A stretch of 64,000 nt of DNA from an uncultured Pelagibacteraceae bacterium (GTDB lineage Bacteria > Pseudomonadota > Alphaproteobacteria > Pelagibacterales > Pelagibacteraceae), in the NCBI GenBank assembly GCA_902594235.1, contig CACJLJ010000001.1:432961-496960 (forward strand), in the 5' to 3' direction. The notes under the pieces were generated by a model. It ran no database searches. It worked only from the letters and a program-made list of their open reading frames with translations, and had not been told where the DNA came from. The translations under genes and the position numbers were made by a program. Positions 55,811 through 64,000 of this stretch are shown here, piece after piece; positions within the stretch are counted from its first letter, which is position 1; the number at the start of each line of letters is the position of its first letter.

Positions 55811-57294
55811 TGAATTTTCCTATTTTATCATCTCTAATTTTATTGCCATTAATAGGAGCTTTTTTTTTATTTTTTATAAGAAGTAATAAGGAAAATAATT
55901 TTACAGTCAAATATGTAGCTTTGTTCACATCTCTTGTTAATTTTGTTTTATCAATTTATTTATGGATATTATTTGATCAAACTACTTCAGAATTCCAATT
56001 TGTTGAAGATAGAATTTGGATACAAAACTTAATAAATTACAAAGTTGGAGTAGATGGAATTTCAATTCTGTTTATATTATTAACAACATTTATAACTCCT
56101 CTTTGTATCATTTCTATTAATAATTCGATTAAAGATAGGTTAACCGAATTTTTAATTGCAGTGCTGATTATGGAAACCTTTATGATTGGTGTATTCTGCT
56201 CTTTAGATCTTGTTGTGTTTTATTTATTTTTTGAAGCTGGATTAATACCAATGTTTCTAATTATTGGTATTTGGGGAGGGGCAAGACGTGTTTATTCAGC
56301 TTTTAAATTTTTTTTATATACCTTGCTTGGTTCAGTATTAATGTTAGTTGCAATAATAACAATATATTGGATAACTGGAACAACTGATGTGGTTAAACTT
56401 TATGAATTAGGAATTGACCCAAAATATCAAAATTTACTTTGGCTAGCTTTTTTTAGTTCTTTTGCTGTTAAAACACCTATGTGGCCAGTTCATACTTGGC
56501 TTCCTGATGCTCATGTAGAGGCACCAACTGCTGGCTCCGTATTATTAGCTGCAATTTTATTAAAAATGGCTGGTTACGGTTTTATTAGATTTTCATTAGG
56601 TTTATTTCCAGCTGCCTCTGAAATTTTTACACCTTTAATATATTTATTAAGTGTGATCGCGATTATTTTTACATCGTTGATTGCTTTAATGCAGGAAGAT
56701 ATGAAAAAGCTTATTGCATATTCCTCTGTAGCTCACATGGGCTTTGTTACTTTAGGTATTTTTACAATTCAACAACAAGGTATAGAAGGAAGTATTATTC
56801 AAATGATAAGTCATGGACTTGTTTCTGCAGCATTGTTTCTATGTGTTGGAGTAGTTTATGACAGAATGCATTCTAGGCTTATAAATACTTATGGTGGTAT
56901 AGTGAGCATTATTCCAAAATATTCTGTTCTATTTATGTTGTTCACATTAGCGGCGCTAGGTTTACCAGGCACAAGTGGTTTTGTGGGTGAGTTTTTAATT
57001 CTAATGGCAGCATTTAAAGATAATTTTTTGGTAGCTGTTATAGCTAGTTTAGGAGTAATTATAGGAGCAGCCTATATGCTTTGGCTTTACAAAAGAGTAG
57101 TATTTGGAAAATTAATTAATTCAGATCTTAAACAAATGGTTGATCTTAACAAATCAGAAATTGTAATTTTAACTTGTTTAGCTGTGCCAACTTTATTTTT
57201 TGGTTTTTACCCAGAACCATTAATTAATACAATTGAGATATCGATAAGTGATTTAATTAAAGCTTATAATATTGAAATAGCGAGTAAAATATAA
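55807..57294 (+). CDS. nuoM: NADH-quinone oxidoreductase subunit M
   Basis: 495 residues, fourteen TM helices. FFEAGLIPMFLIIGIWGG (key Glu), FAVKTPMWPVHTWLPDAHVE (Lys) and AYSSVAHMGFVTLGIF are the antiporter-like signatures of ND4. Either of two adjacent ATGs may start it. It shares one base with the nuoN start (TAATGG). Confidence 0.96.
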   Translation: MMNFPILSSLILLPLIGAFFLFFIRSNKENNFTVKYVALFTSLVNFVLSIYLWILFDQTTSEFQFVEDRIWIQNLINYKVGVDGISILFILLTTFITPLCIISINNSIKDRLTEFLIAVLIMETFMIGVFCSLDLVVFYLFFEAGLIPMFLIIGIWGGARRVYSAFKFFLYTLLGSVLMLVAIITIYWITGTTDVVKLYELGIDPKYQNLLWLAFFSSFAVKTPMWPVHTWLPDAHVEAPTAGSVLLAAILLKMAGYGFIRFSLGLFPAASEIFTPLIYLLSVIAIIFTSLIALMQEDMKKLIAYSSVAHMGFVTLGIFTIQQQGIEGSIIQMISHGLVSAALFLCVGVVYDRMHSRLINTYGGIVSIIPKYSVLFMLFTLAALGLPGTSGFVGEFLILMAAFKDNFLVAVIASLGVIIGAAYMLWLYKRVVFGKLINSDLKQMVDLNKSEIVILTCLAVPTLFFGFYPEPLINTIEISISDLIKAYNIEIASKI

Positions 57295-58715
57295 TGGAAA
57301 ATTTAGAATTAATTTTTTCAGAAATCTTTCTTTCATTGTCTATAATGTTTTTACTTATTTTTGGAGTTTTTAAAAAGAATAGCTCTACACTCATTCAAAA
57401 TATTTCAATAATTGTTTTATTAATCACTGTTGTAATTACATTTAATGAAACAATAGGTATCACAGAAGTAAAATTATTTAATGGTAGTATTATAATTGAT
57501 TATCTTTCCTCTTTTATGAAGATAATTACTTTGCTAGCTGCTTTTTTAGTTTTAATTATTTCTTCTAGTTATTTGAAAACTTTTAAGATTTTCAAAATTG
57601 AATATCCAATTTTGATTTTGAGCTCTGTCTTAGGAATGATGATAATGATAAGTTCTTATGATTTAATTGTATTCTATATGGGGCTTGAATTACAATCTTT
57701 AGCTTTATATGTTCTTGCCACTTTCAATAGAGACCAAATTAAATCATCGGAAGCAGGATTGAAGTATTTTGTGCTAAGTGCTTTATCATCTGGTTTATTA
57801 TTATACGGATGTTCGTTAATTTATGGATTTACTGGATCGACTAATTTTGATGTTATTACAGATCAATTAAATTCAAATGAATATACATTAACTTTTGGGA
57901 TTGTATTCATTCTGGTGGGTCTAGCATTTAAGATTTCTGCAGTTCCTTTTCACATGTGGGCACCAGATGTTTATGAGGGCTCCCCAACTTCAGTAACATT
58001 GTTTTTTACAATGGTCCCAAAAATTGCAGCATTAACAGTACTAATAAGATTTCTTTATGTACCTTTCATAAATTTATTTGATCAATGGCAAATGATATTA
58101 ATTTTTTTATCTATAGCTTCAATGGTTTTTGGTGCAATAGCTGCTATAGGCCAAAGAAACTTGAAAAGATTAATAGCTTATAGCTCAATAAGTCATATTG
58201 GTTATGCTATAGCAGGACTCACAACTGGAACGAATGAAGGAATACAAAGCTCTATAATTTATATTACAATTTATATTTTAATGAATTTAGGACTGTTTTC
58301 TTGTTTATTAATGTTAAAAAGAAATGAAAATTATTACGAAACTTTAGATGATTTATCAGGTCTCTCTAAGAATCACCCACTATTATCATTATCTTTATTA
58401 TTAATATTATTTTCTCTTGCAGGAATTCCACCATTGGCAGGTTTTTTTGCAAAGTTTTATGTTTTTAAAGCGGTCATAGAACAATCGATGTATTTTTTAG
58501 CCATCGTTGGACTTTTATCAACTGTCATAGCTGCATTTTATTATTTAAGGATAATAAAGATTATTTACTTTGATAAAGAAAAAGAAAAATATGATAATGA
58601 TCATGGTTTTTGGCTAAAATTCTCACTATCAGTTTCAACGGTATTTATTTTGATTTACTTCATCTTTCCAAGTCAAATTATAGATGCAGTTTCAAAAATT
58701 AATATCATTCAATGA
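57294..58715 (+). CDS. nuoN: NADH-quinone oxidoreductase subunit N
   Basis: 473 residues, about fourteen TM helices. FYMGLELQSLALYVLATFNR, FKISAVPFHMWAPDVYEGSP and AYSSISHIGYAIAGL are the ND2-type antiporter motifs. It is the last Complex I subunit. The biotin ligase gene begins 4 bases before its end, so the transcript continues. Confidence 0.96.
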   Translation: MENLELIFSEIFLSLSIMFLLIFGVFKKNSSTLIQNISIIVLLITVVITFNETIGITEVKLFNGSIIIDYLSSFMKIITLLAAFLVLIISSSYLKTFKIFKIEYPILILSSVLGMMIMISSYDLIVFYMGLELQSLALYVLATFNRDQIKSSEAGLKYFVLSALSSGLLLYGCSLIYGFTGSTNFDVITDQLNSNEYTLTFGIVFILVGLAFKISAVPFHMWAPDVYEGSPTSVTLFFTMVPKIAALTVLIRFLYVPFINLFDQWQMILIFLSIASMVFGAIAAIGQRNLKRLIAYSSISHIGYAIAGLTTGTNEGIQSSIIYITIYILMNLGLFSCLLMLKRNENYYETLDDLSGLSKNHPLLSLSLLLILFSLAGIPPLAGFFAKFYVFKAVIEQSMYFLAIVGLLSTVIAAFYYLRIIKIIYFDKEKEKYDNDHGFWLKFSLSVSTVFILIYFIFPSQIIDAVSKINIIQ

Positions 58716-59248
58716 GATTTAAAAAATTTTATTTTAAAAAAGTTAAGAGTACAAATCTAACTGCAATAAGATTACTTAAAAAAAATAAGGATGAATTTGG
58801 GTTAATTATTTCCAAGATGCAAACTAGTGGTAAAGGTCAATATGGTAAAAAATGGATATCTTATAAAGGAAATGTTTTTTTATCTTTTTATTATAAATTA
58901 GATAAGATCAATTTAACATTAAAATCATTAACTAAGAAAAATTGTTACCTAGTTAAAGATGTAATTTCTAAATATTGTAAAAAAAAGGTTATTTTTAAGC
59001 CGCCTAATGACTTATTAATTGATAAAAAAAAAATATGTGGAATTTTACAAGAAACAATTAAAAAATCTGATTCAAAATTTTTAGTTGTTGGAATTGGCAT
59101 AAACTTGATTAAGAGTCCTAATATTGCAAATTATCCAGCTACAAATTTATTTAAAATTACCAACCAAAAGATAAATTATAAATTATTCGAAAAAAAATTA
59201 AAAAAAACCTTTGAGACTTTTTTATCAAAATATTATAAAATTAAATAA
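58712..59248 (+). CDS. birA: Biotin--[acetyl-CoA-carboxylase] ligase (no DNA-binding domain)
   Basis: 178 residues, a short BirA catalytic domain only. TSGKGQYGKKWISYKGNVFL is the biotinyl-AMP loop, KPPNDLLIDKKKICGILQET contains the active-site Lys, and VVGIGINL follows. Without the helix-turn-helix it can only be an enzyme, charging BCCP of acetyl-CoA carboxylase with biotin. The C-terminal SH3-like domain is shortened to a Lys-rich end. It overlaps nuoN by 4 bases and abuts coaX. Confidence 0.9.
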   Translation: MRFKKFYFKKVKSTNLTAIRLLKKNKDEFGLIISKMQTSGKGQYGKKWISYKGNVFLSFYYKLDKINLTLKSLTKKNCYLVKDVISKYCKKKVIFKPPNDLLIDKKKICGILQETIKKSDSKFLVVGIGINLIKSPNIANYPATNLFKITNQKINYKLFEKKLKKTFETFLSKYYKIK

Positions 59249-59989
59249 ATGATCATTTTAGGAGATATTGGCAATACTAAAACTAAAATATGTTTAGTAA
59301 ACAATAATTTAAGAATAATAAAAAAGTTTTTAATATCTTCAAAAATTCAGAAAATAAACAAATTAGACAATTACCTAAAAAAAATTAATTTTTCTAAGAT
59401 AGATAAAATTTTATTTTGCAGCGTTGTCCCTTCTACTTTTAAAATAGTAAAGAAATATTTGCAAAAAAAAACTAATAAAAGATGTTTTGAATTAAAAGAA
59501 TTAAATTTAAAATCAATTTTAAAGATTGATGTTAACTATAAACAGGTTGGTTCTGATAGATTAGCAAATGCGATTAGTATTTCTAATAAACATAAAAATT
59601 TTATTATCTTAGACTTTGGTACAGCAACAACTTTTGATGTTATGATTGGAAATAATTACAAAGGTGGAATTATTTCACCAGGTATTGAGTTGTCACTCAA
59701 AACACTTTCTGATCAAGCATCATTAATTCCGAAAATAAATCTTAAAAAAATATCTAAAGTAATAGGAAGGAACACCAAGTCAGCTGTAAGATCTGGTTTT
59801 TTTTGGGGATATGCTGGATTAATTGATAATATTGTAGATTTAATTAAGCAGGAAACAAAAAAGTCATTTGATGTAATTATTACTGGTGGTTTTTCACAAT
59901 TATTTAAGGATTCAATAAAAACAAGGGCAAAACTAGATATTGATATTACTATTAATGGTCTTATTAGAGCTTCAAAGCTTATAAAATAA
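59249..59989 (+). CDS. coaX: Type III pantothenate kinase
   Basis: 246 residues of the ASKHA fold. Phosphate-1 loop GDIGNTKTKICLV (5-17), VGSDRLANAISI, DFGTATTFDVM and YKGGIISPGIELSLKTL. It phosphorylates pantothenate in the first step of coenzyme A synthesis. Its neighbour birA also serves acyl-carrier cofactors. The start abuts the birA stop and there is a 2-base gap to rnj. Confidence 0.93.
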   Translation: MIILGDIGNTKTKICLVNNNLRIIKKFLISSKIQKINKLDNYLKKINFSKIDKILFCSVVPSTFKIVKKYLQKKTNKRCFELKELNLKSILKIDVNYKQVGSDRLANAISISNKHKNFIILDFGTATTFDVMIGNNYKGGIISPGIELSLKTLSDQASLIPKINLKKISKVIGRNTKSAVRSGFFWGYAGLIDNIVDLIKQETKKSFDVIITGGFSQLFKDSIKTRAKLDIDITINGLIRASKLIK

Positions 59990-59991
59990 AT

Positions 59992-61650
59992 ATGAAAGAA
60001 GAATTATTGTTTTGTCCATTAGGAGGTTCAGGTGAAATAGGAATGAATATGAACCTTTTCGGTTATGGTGCACCAGGAGACCATAAGTGGATAATGGTTG
60101 ATATTGGAGTTACTTTTGCTGATGATACTATTCCGGGTATAGACTTAATTTATCCTGATCCAGGATTTATAGTTGAAAGAAAAGAAAATTTATTAGGAAT
60201 ATTATTAACCCATGCACACGAGGATCATATTGGAGCTATTGCTCATTTATGGCCAAAACTTAATTGCAAAATTTATGCGACTCCATTTACAGCTGTTTTA
60301 ATCAAAGAAAAATTTAAAGAAAAACAAATAGACATAACTAAAGATCTTAAAATAGTTGAATTAAATGGAAAAATTTCATTAGATGTTTTTGACATAGAGT
60401 ACATAACTTTAACACATTCAATTTTAGAACCCAATGGATTGAGAATTAAAACACCAGCAGGTGTAATTTTACACACTGGTGATTGGAAAGTTGATCCAAA
60501 TCCATTAATTGGAGATGAGATTAATTCAAAAAGATTAAAAGAAATAGGAGATGAAGGAGTTTTAGCAATGATTTGCGACTCAACTAATGTTTTTAGTGCT
60601 GGTAGGTCTGGATCAGAGTTGGATGTGAGAAAAAATTTACTTAATATAATGAGTCGCTTAAAAAAAAGAATTATTATTACTTCATTTGCTTCTAATGTTG
60701 CAAGAATGGAGACAGCGTTTTATTGCGCAGAGAAAACTGGTCGACAAATTTCTTTAGTTGGTAGATCAATGCATAGAATTTATAAAGCAGCAAGACAATG
60801 TGGTTATTTAAAAAATACAATCGAACCAATTGATCCAAGAGATGCTAAAAATTTTTCAAGAGAGAAAATTGTTTATCTATGTACAGGAAGTCAAGGAGAA
60901 CCAATGGGTGCAATGATGCGGATAGCTAATTATACACATCCAGATGTTTTTATTGAAAAAGATGATGCAGTTATTTTTTCCTCAAAAATTATTCCTGGAA
61001 ATGAAAAGAAATTATACAAATTACACAATCATTTAGTGAAAGATGGTATAGAGGTAATTTCAGAGGAAACAGAATTTATACATGTATCTGGACACCCAAA
61101 TAGAGAGGACTTAAAAGATATGTATCAGTGGGTCAAACCTAAGTGCGTCATACCAGTACACGGAGAACATCGACATATGATAGAGCACATTAATTTTGCA
61201 AAAGAAATGCAAGTTCCATTTCCTGTTCAGGTAGAAAATGGTGATATAGTTAAATTGTTCCCAGGGGATAAGCCTGAAGTCTACGATAAAGCACCTTCTG
61301 GGAAACTATTTTTAGATGGCAATATAAGTGTTGAGGAAAATTCACAATCAATAAAAGATAGAAGAAATTTAGGTGCTAATGGTTATTTAGAAATTACAAT
61401 TTTGATAACTCCCAAAGGAAATATTCATAATCATCCGATAATAAACTTTAGAGGTCTACCAATTTATGAAACTGATGAATTTATTTTTGGATTAGAGGAA
61501 GAAATAGAAAAAACTACAAGAACATTTAAACTTGGAAATAAGAGTCAAGAACATAACTTGATAGATGCTTTAAAAATAGCCTCTAGAAAATTTGCAAAAG
61601 ATAAAACCGGGAAAAAGCCTTTTACAAATATAAATTTAGTTAAGATATAA
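59992..61650 (+). CDS. rnj: Ribonuclease J
   Basis: 552 residues. The metallo-beta-lactamase core has LTHAHEDHIGAI with the Zn ligands, HTGDWKVDP, and the beta-CASP motifs ICDSTNVFSAGRSGSE, TSFASNVARMETAF and VSGHPNREDLKDMY. A C-terminal domain ends near residue 550. It is an endo/5'-exoribonuclease for mRNA decay and RNA maturation in alphaproteobacteria. Its position after birA-coaX is conserved in the class. Confidence 0.94.
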   Translation: MKEELLFCPLGGSGEIGMNMNLFGYGAPGDHKWIMVDIGVTFADDTIPGIDLIYPDPGFIVERKENLLGILLTHAHEDHIGAIAHLWPKLNCKIYATPFTAVLIKEKFKEKQIDITKDLKIVELNGKISLDVFDIEYITLTHSILEPNGLRIKTPAGVILHTGDWKVDPNPLIGDEINSKRLKEIGDEGVLAMICDSTNVFSAGRSGSELDVRKNLLNIMSRLKKRIIITSFASNVARMETAFYCAEKTGRQISLVGRSMHRIYKAARQCGYLKNTIEPIDPRDAKNFSREKIVYLCTGSQGEPMGAMMRIANYTHPDVFIEKDDAVIFSSKIIPGNEKKLYKLHNHLVKDGIEVISEETEFIHVSGHPNREDLKDMYQWVKPKCVIPVHGEHRHMIEHINFAKEMQVPFPVQVENGDIVKLFPGDKPEVYDKAPSGKLFLDGNISVEENSQSIKDRRNLGANGYLEITILITPKGNIHNHPIINFRGLPIYETDEFIFGLEEEIEKTTRTFKLGNKSQEHNLIDALKIASRKFAKDKTGKKPFTNINLVKI

Positions 61651-61654
61651 CGAT

Positions 61655-61900
61655 ATGAGTATTACTGGATTAGTTATAATCTATGTTATTCTTTGGTGGA
61701 TCATCTTTTTTGCAATTCTACCAATGGATGTAGAAAGACATAAAATAGCAAAAGTAGAGGGCGAGGATCCAGGGTCACCAGAAAATCCAAAAATACTTAA
61801 AAAATTCATTTATTGTACGTTAATAACGACTATCCTTTTCTCAATAATTTATTTATTAATGAAATTTGAATATTTAAATTTAAGAAATATAATTGAATAG
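61655..61900 (+). CDS. DUF1467 family membrane protein
   Basis: 81 residues, two TM helices. An N-terminal helix ending in FFAILPMDVERH is followed by a loop with EGEDPGSPENPKILKKF, then TTILFSIIYLLM, matching DUF1467. The function is unknown. The family commonly sits beside rnj and proS in alphaproteobacteria, as here. It is separated by 4 bases from rnj and 1 base from proS. Confidence 0.85.
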   Translation: MSITGLVIIYVILWWIIFFAILPMDVERHKIAKVEGEDPGSPENPKILKKFIYCTLITTILFSIIYLLMKFEYLNLRNIIE

Positions 61901-61901
61901 A

Positions 61902-63236
61902 ATGTACATTTCAAAATCATTTATTCCAATTTTAAAAAATAATCCATCTGAAGCTAAAATAAAATCTCATCAATTAATGCTAAGAGTAGGAATGATAAAA
62001 CAATCATCAGCCGGTATATATTCGTGGTTGCCACTTGGCTTTAAAGTTATGAAAAAAATTGAGGAAATAGTTAGACAAGAACAAAATAAAATTGGTGCTC
62101 AAGAAATTTTGATGCCCACTATTCAATCAAGTGAAATTTGGAAAGAAAGTGGACGTTATGAAGATTACGGAGAAGAAATGTTGAGAATTAAGGATCGACA
62201 AAATCGAGAGATGCTCTATGGTCCGACTAATGAGGAATTAGTAACTGATATATTTAGATCATCTGTAAAATCTTATAAATCTCTCCCACAACTTTTATAT
62301 CATATCCAATGGAAATTTAGAGACGAAATTAGACCAAGATTTGGAATTATGAGATGTAGAGAATTCTATATGAAAGATGCATACTCATTTGATATTTCAG
62401 ATAAAGAAGCAATATTTTCATATAACAAATTTTTTTTATCTTATTTGAAGACTTTTAAAAGATTAGATCTTACTGCTATACCAATGGCAGCTGATACAGG
62501 CCCAATAGGAGGAAATCTTTCACATGAATTTATAATATTAGCTGAAACAGGTGAAAGTAAAATTTATACAGACAAAAGAATTTTTGAAGTTGAAAATGCT
62601 GAAACTAAATTAGAAGAAAATTCTTTAGAAAATTTGAGAAAAAAATATGAACAATTTTATTCAGTTACGGATGATAAATTTAATAAAGACGAATTTGAGT
62701 CTAAAGTTTCCGAAAAAAATCGTTTAAAAACTAAAGGTATTGAAGTTGGACATATATTTTATTTTGGTGATAAATATTCTAAAGCAATGCAAGCTTCAGT
62801 AGATCTACCTGGTGGAAAAAAAGATTTTGTGAAAATGGGTTCATATGGAATTGGTGTGTCACGATTAGTAGGAGCAATAATAGAAGCAAAATACGATCAT
62901 AAAAATGAGATTATGAAATGGCCAATTTCTGTTGCTCCATATGATGTTTCAATAATACCAATGATAAATAAAAATGATTCCTCTGCCTTAGAAAAAGCTA
63001 ATCAAATTAATTCTCAATTCATTAAAAATGGTATTGATGCAATAATAGATGATACAGATGAAAATTTTTCATCAAAAATTAAGAAAATGAATTTAATTGG
63101 AGCACCATATCAAATAATATTAGGAAAACAAATTGATGGAGATTTATTAGAGTTTAAAGAAACTGGACAAGAAGCAAAAAAAATAAATTTAAATCAAATA
63201 ATTAAGATAATTAAGGAAGAAAAAGAAAAAATTTGA
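61902..63236 (+). CDS. proS: Prolyl-tRNA synthetase (short, alphaproteobacterial type)
   Basis: 444 residues from ATG 61902; a TTG three codons upstream overlaps DUF1467. Class II motifs: motif 1 GIYSWLPLGFKVMKKIEEIV, motif 2 QWKFRDEIRPRFGIMRCREF, motif 3 GSYGIGVSRLVGAI. It lacks the roughly 180-residue INS editing domain of the E. coli enzyme, normal for this class, so mis-made Ala-tRNA-Pro would need an editing factor in trans. The C-terminal anticodon-binding domain is intact. Confidence 0.94.
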   Translation: MYISKSFIPILKNNPSEAKIKSHQLMLRVGMIKQSSAGIYSWLPLGFKVMKKIEEIVRQEQNKIGAQEILMPTIQSSEIWKESGRYEDYGEEMLRIKDRQNREMLYGPTNEELVTDIFRSSVKSYKSLPQLLYHIQWKFRDEIRPRFGIMRCREFYMKDAYSFDISDKEAIFSYNKFFLSYLKTFKRLDLTAIPMAADTGPIGGNLSHEFIILAETGESKIYTDKRIFEVENAETKLEENSLENLRKKYEQFYSVTDDKFNKDEFESKVSEKNRLKTKGIEVGHIFYFGDKYSKAMQASVDLPGGKKDFVKMGSYGIGVSRLVGAIIEAKYDHKNEIMKWPISVAPYDVSIIPMINKNDSSALEKANQINSQFIKNGIDAIIDDTDENFSSKIKKMNLIGAPYQIILGKQIDGDLLEFKETGQEAKKINLNQIIKIIKEEKEKI

Positions 63237-64000
63237 TTTCTACATTAGAAAAAGAAATTACTTTAAGATTTTTAAAAGCCAGAAAAAAAGATGGTTTTTT
63301 GAATTTAATCTCCATTTTTTCCTTCATCGGAATAAGTCTTGGAGTAGCTGTATTAATCATTGTCATGTCCGTTATGAATGGTTTTCGAACTGAATTAGTT
63401 AATAAGATTGTTGGATTTAATGCACATATAACAGTCAAACCTTACGATAATCCTATAAATTTCGATATTACTGATAATAGTTTATCAAATATTTCACAAG
63501 ATTTAATATTTAGCAATTCAGGTGAGTCAATAATACTTAGAGATAATACTTCTAAAGGTATTTTATTGAGAGGTTATAAAAGCGACGAATTTAAAAAACT
63601 TAAAATTTTTGAAAAAAAAATTTTATCAAATAATAAAGAGATTTTATCAAAAGATAATATTTCAATTGGAAAAGAATTAAGCTTTATTCTTGGTCTTAAT
63701 ATTGGAGATAGTATTACTTTAATGTCATCATCTGGTATAGACACTTTAGTTGGTAGTTTTCCAAAGAAAAAAACTTTTTTAATTTCATCAATTTTTGAAA
63801 GTGGTTTAATTGATTTTGATAACAATGTCGCTTTTATTAATTTAGAAACTTTAGAAGAATTTTTTAATTTAGATAGTGCTAATAGAAATTTAGAAATTTA
63901 TTTGAAAAACCCAAAAAATATTGGGCATCAAAAAAAAATTGTTCAAAAAAGTTTTCCAAATGATTTTGTTTATTCATGGTCAGATATGAATAGCTCACTA
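63233..64000 (+). CDS. lolC: Lipoprotein-releasing ABC transporter permease LolC/LolE family (3' end cut by window)
   Basis: An open frame of 256 codons starts at TTG 63233, overlapping the proS stop (TTGA). Seen: KEITLRFLKARKKDGFLNLI, then SIFSFIGISLGVAVLIIVMS with TM1, VMNGFRTELVNKIVG, and a periplasmic MacB-like domain (GLNIGDSITLMSS, FINLETLEEFFNL). These are LolC/LolE hallmarks; alphaproteobacteria often have one such permease next to proS. With LolD it extracts lipoproteins from the inner membrane. No ATG start exists nearby. The remaining third, with TM2-4, lies outside. Confidence 0.87.
   Translation, partial: MISTLEKEITLRFLKARKKDGFLNLISIFSFIGISLGVAVLIIVMSVMNGFRTELVNKIVGFNAHITVKPYDNPINFDITDNSLSNISQDLIFSNSGESIILRDNTSKGILLRGYKSDEFKKLKIFEKKILSNNKEILSKDNISIGKELSFILGLNIGDSITLMSSSGIDTLVGSFPKKKTFLISSIFESGLIDFDNNVAFINLETLEEFFNLDSANRNLEIYLKNPKNIGHQKKIVQKSFPNDFVYSWSDMNSSL

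Overview
The window looks like a chromosome segment of a SAR11-type alphaproteobacterium (Pelagibacterales). The DNA is very AT-rich, lysine/asparagine/isoleucine codons dominate, intergenic gaps are tiny and many genes overlap by 1-17 bases. The aprM-aprB-aprA set next to xsc, a complete nuoA-N operon followed by birA-coaX-rnj-DUF1467-proS-lolC, and clpP-clpX-lon after trigger factor all fit that group. No phage genes, transposases, rRNA genes or CRISPR arrays were seen.

Layout. 1-9.9 kb: housekeeping genes on both strands (HCCA isomerase/DsbA-like, ABA4-like, recX, cysQ, DUF3553, mnmA, a C-S lyase, an MFS permease) and a pabB-pabA-pabC-HIT folate operon. 9.9-19.7 kb: a sulfur block consisting of APS reductase with its membrane anchor (aprMBA), a TauE/SafE exporter, a split UxaA-type lyase that I read as sulfolactate sulfo-lyase (suyAB), sulfoacetaldehyde acetyltransferase (xsc) and a FAD amine oxidase-like enzyme. 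Together they could release sulfite from C2/C3 sulfonates, then oxidise or export it. 19.7-25.5 kb: an accessory stretch with a His-rich unknown protein, two FkbM methyltransferases and an OafA-type acyltransferase around tRNA-Leu(UAA) and nadK. 25.5-34.7 kb: LytM peptidase, SDR, TerC and a GMC oxidoreductase diverging from a TRAP transporter operon, which continues into a frameshifted NCS1 permease and a second SDR.

34.7-38.2 kb: DUF3047, ybgC, family 5 uracil-DNA glycosylase, a periplasmic histidine phosphatase, DUF1289 and several micro-ORFs. 38.3-44.5 kb: tRNA-Leu(UAG), a hairpin-rich leader containing inverted tRNA-Leu-like fragments, then tig, clpP, clpX and lon (protein folding and ATP-dependent proteolysis). 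44.5-64 kb: tRNA-Val, tRNA-Asp, the fourteen-gene Complex I operon, then biotin ligase, pantothenate kinase, RNase J, DUF1467, prolyl-tRNA synthetase and the start of a LolC/E permease cut by the window end.

Several very short genes (27-57 codons) are annotated from overlaps, ribosome-binding sites or membrane segments. Two share a TM-RP-K-E-D-N-KD architecture. The least explained signals are the leader between tRNA-Leu(UAG) and tig, and the tRNA-Leu(UAA)-nadK junction, where the only good Shine-Dalgarno sequence for nadK lies inside the tRNA.
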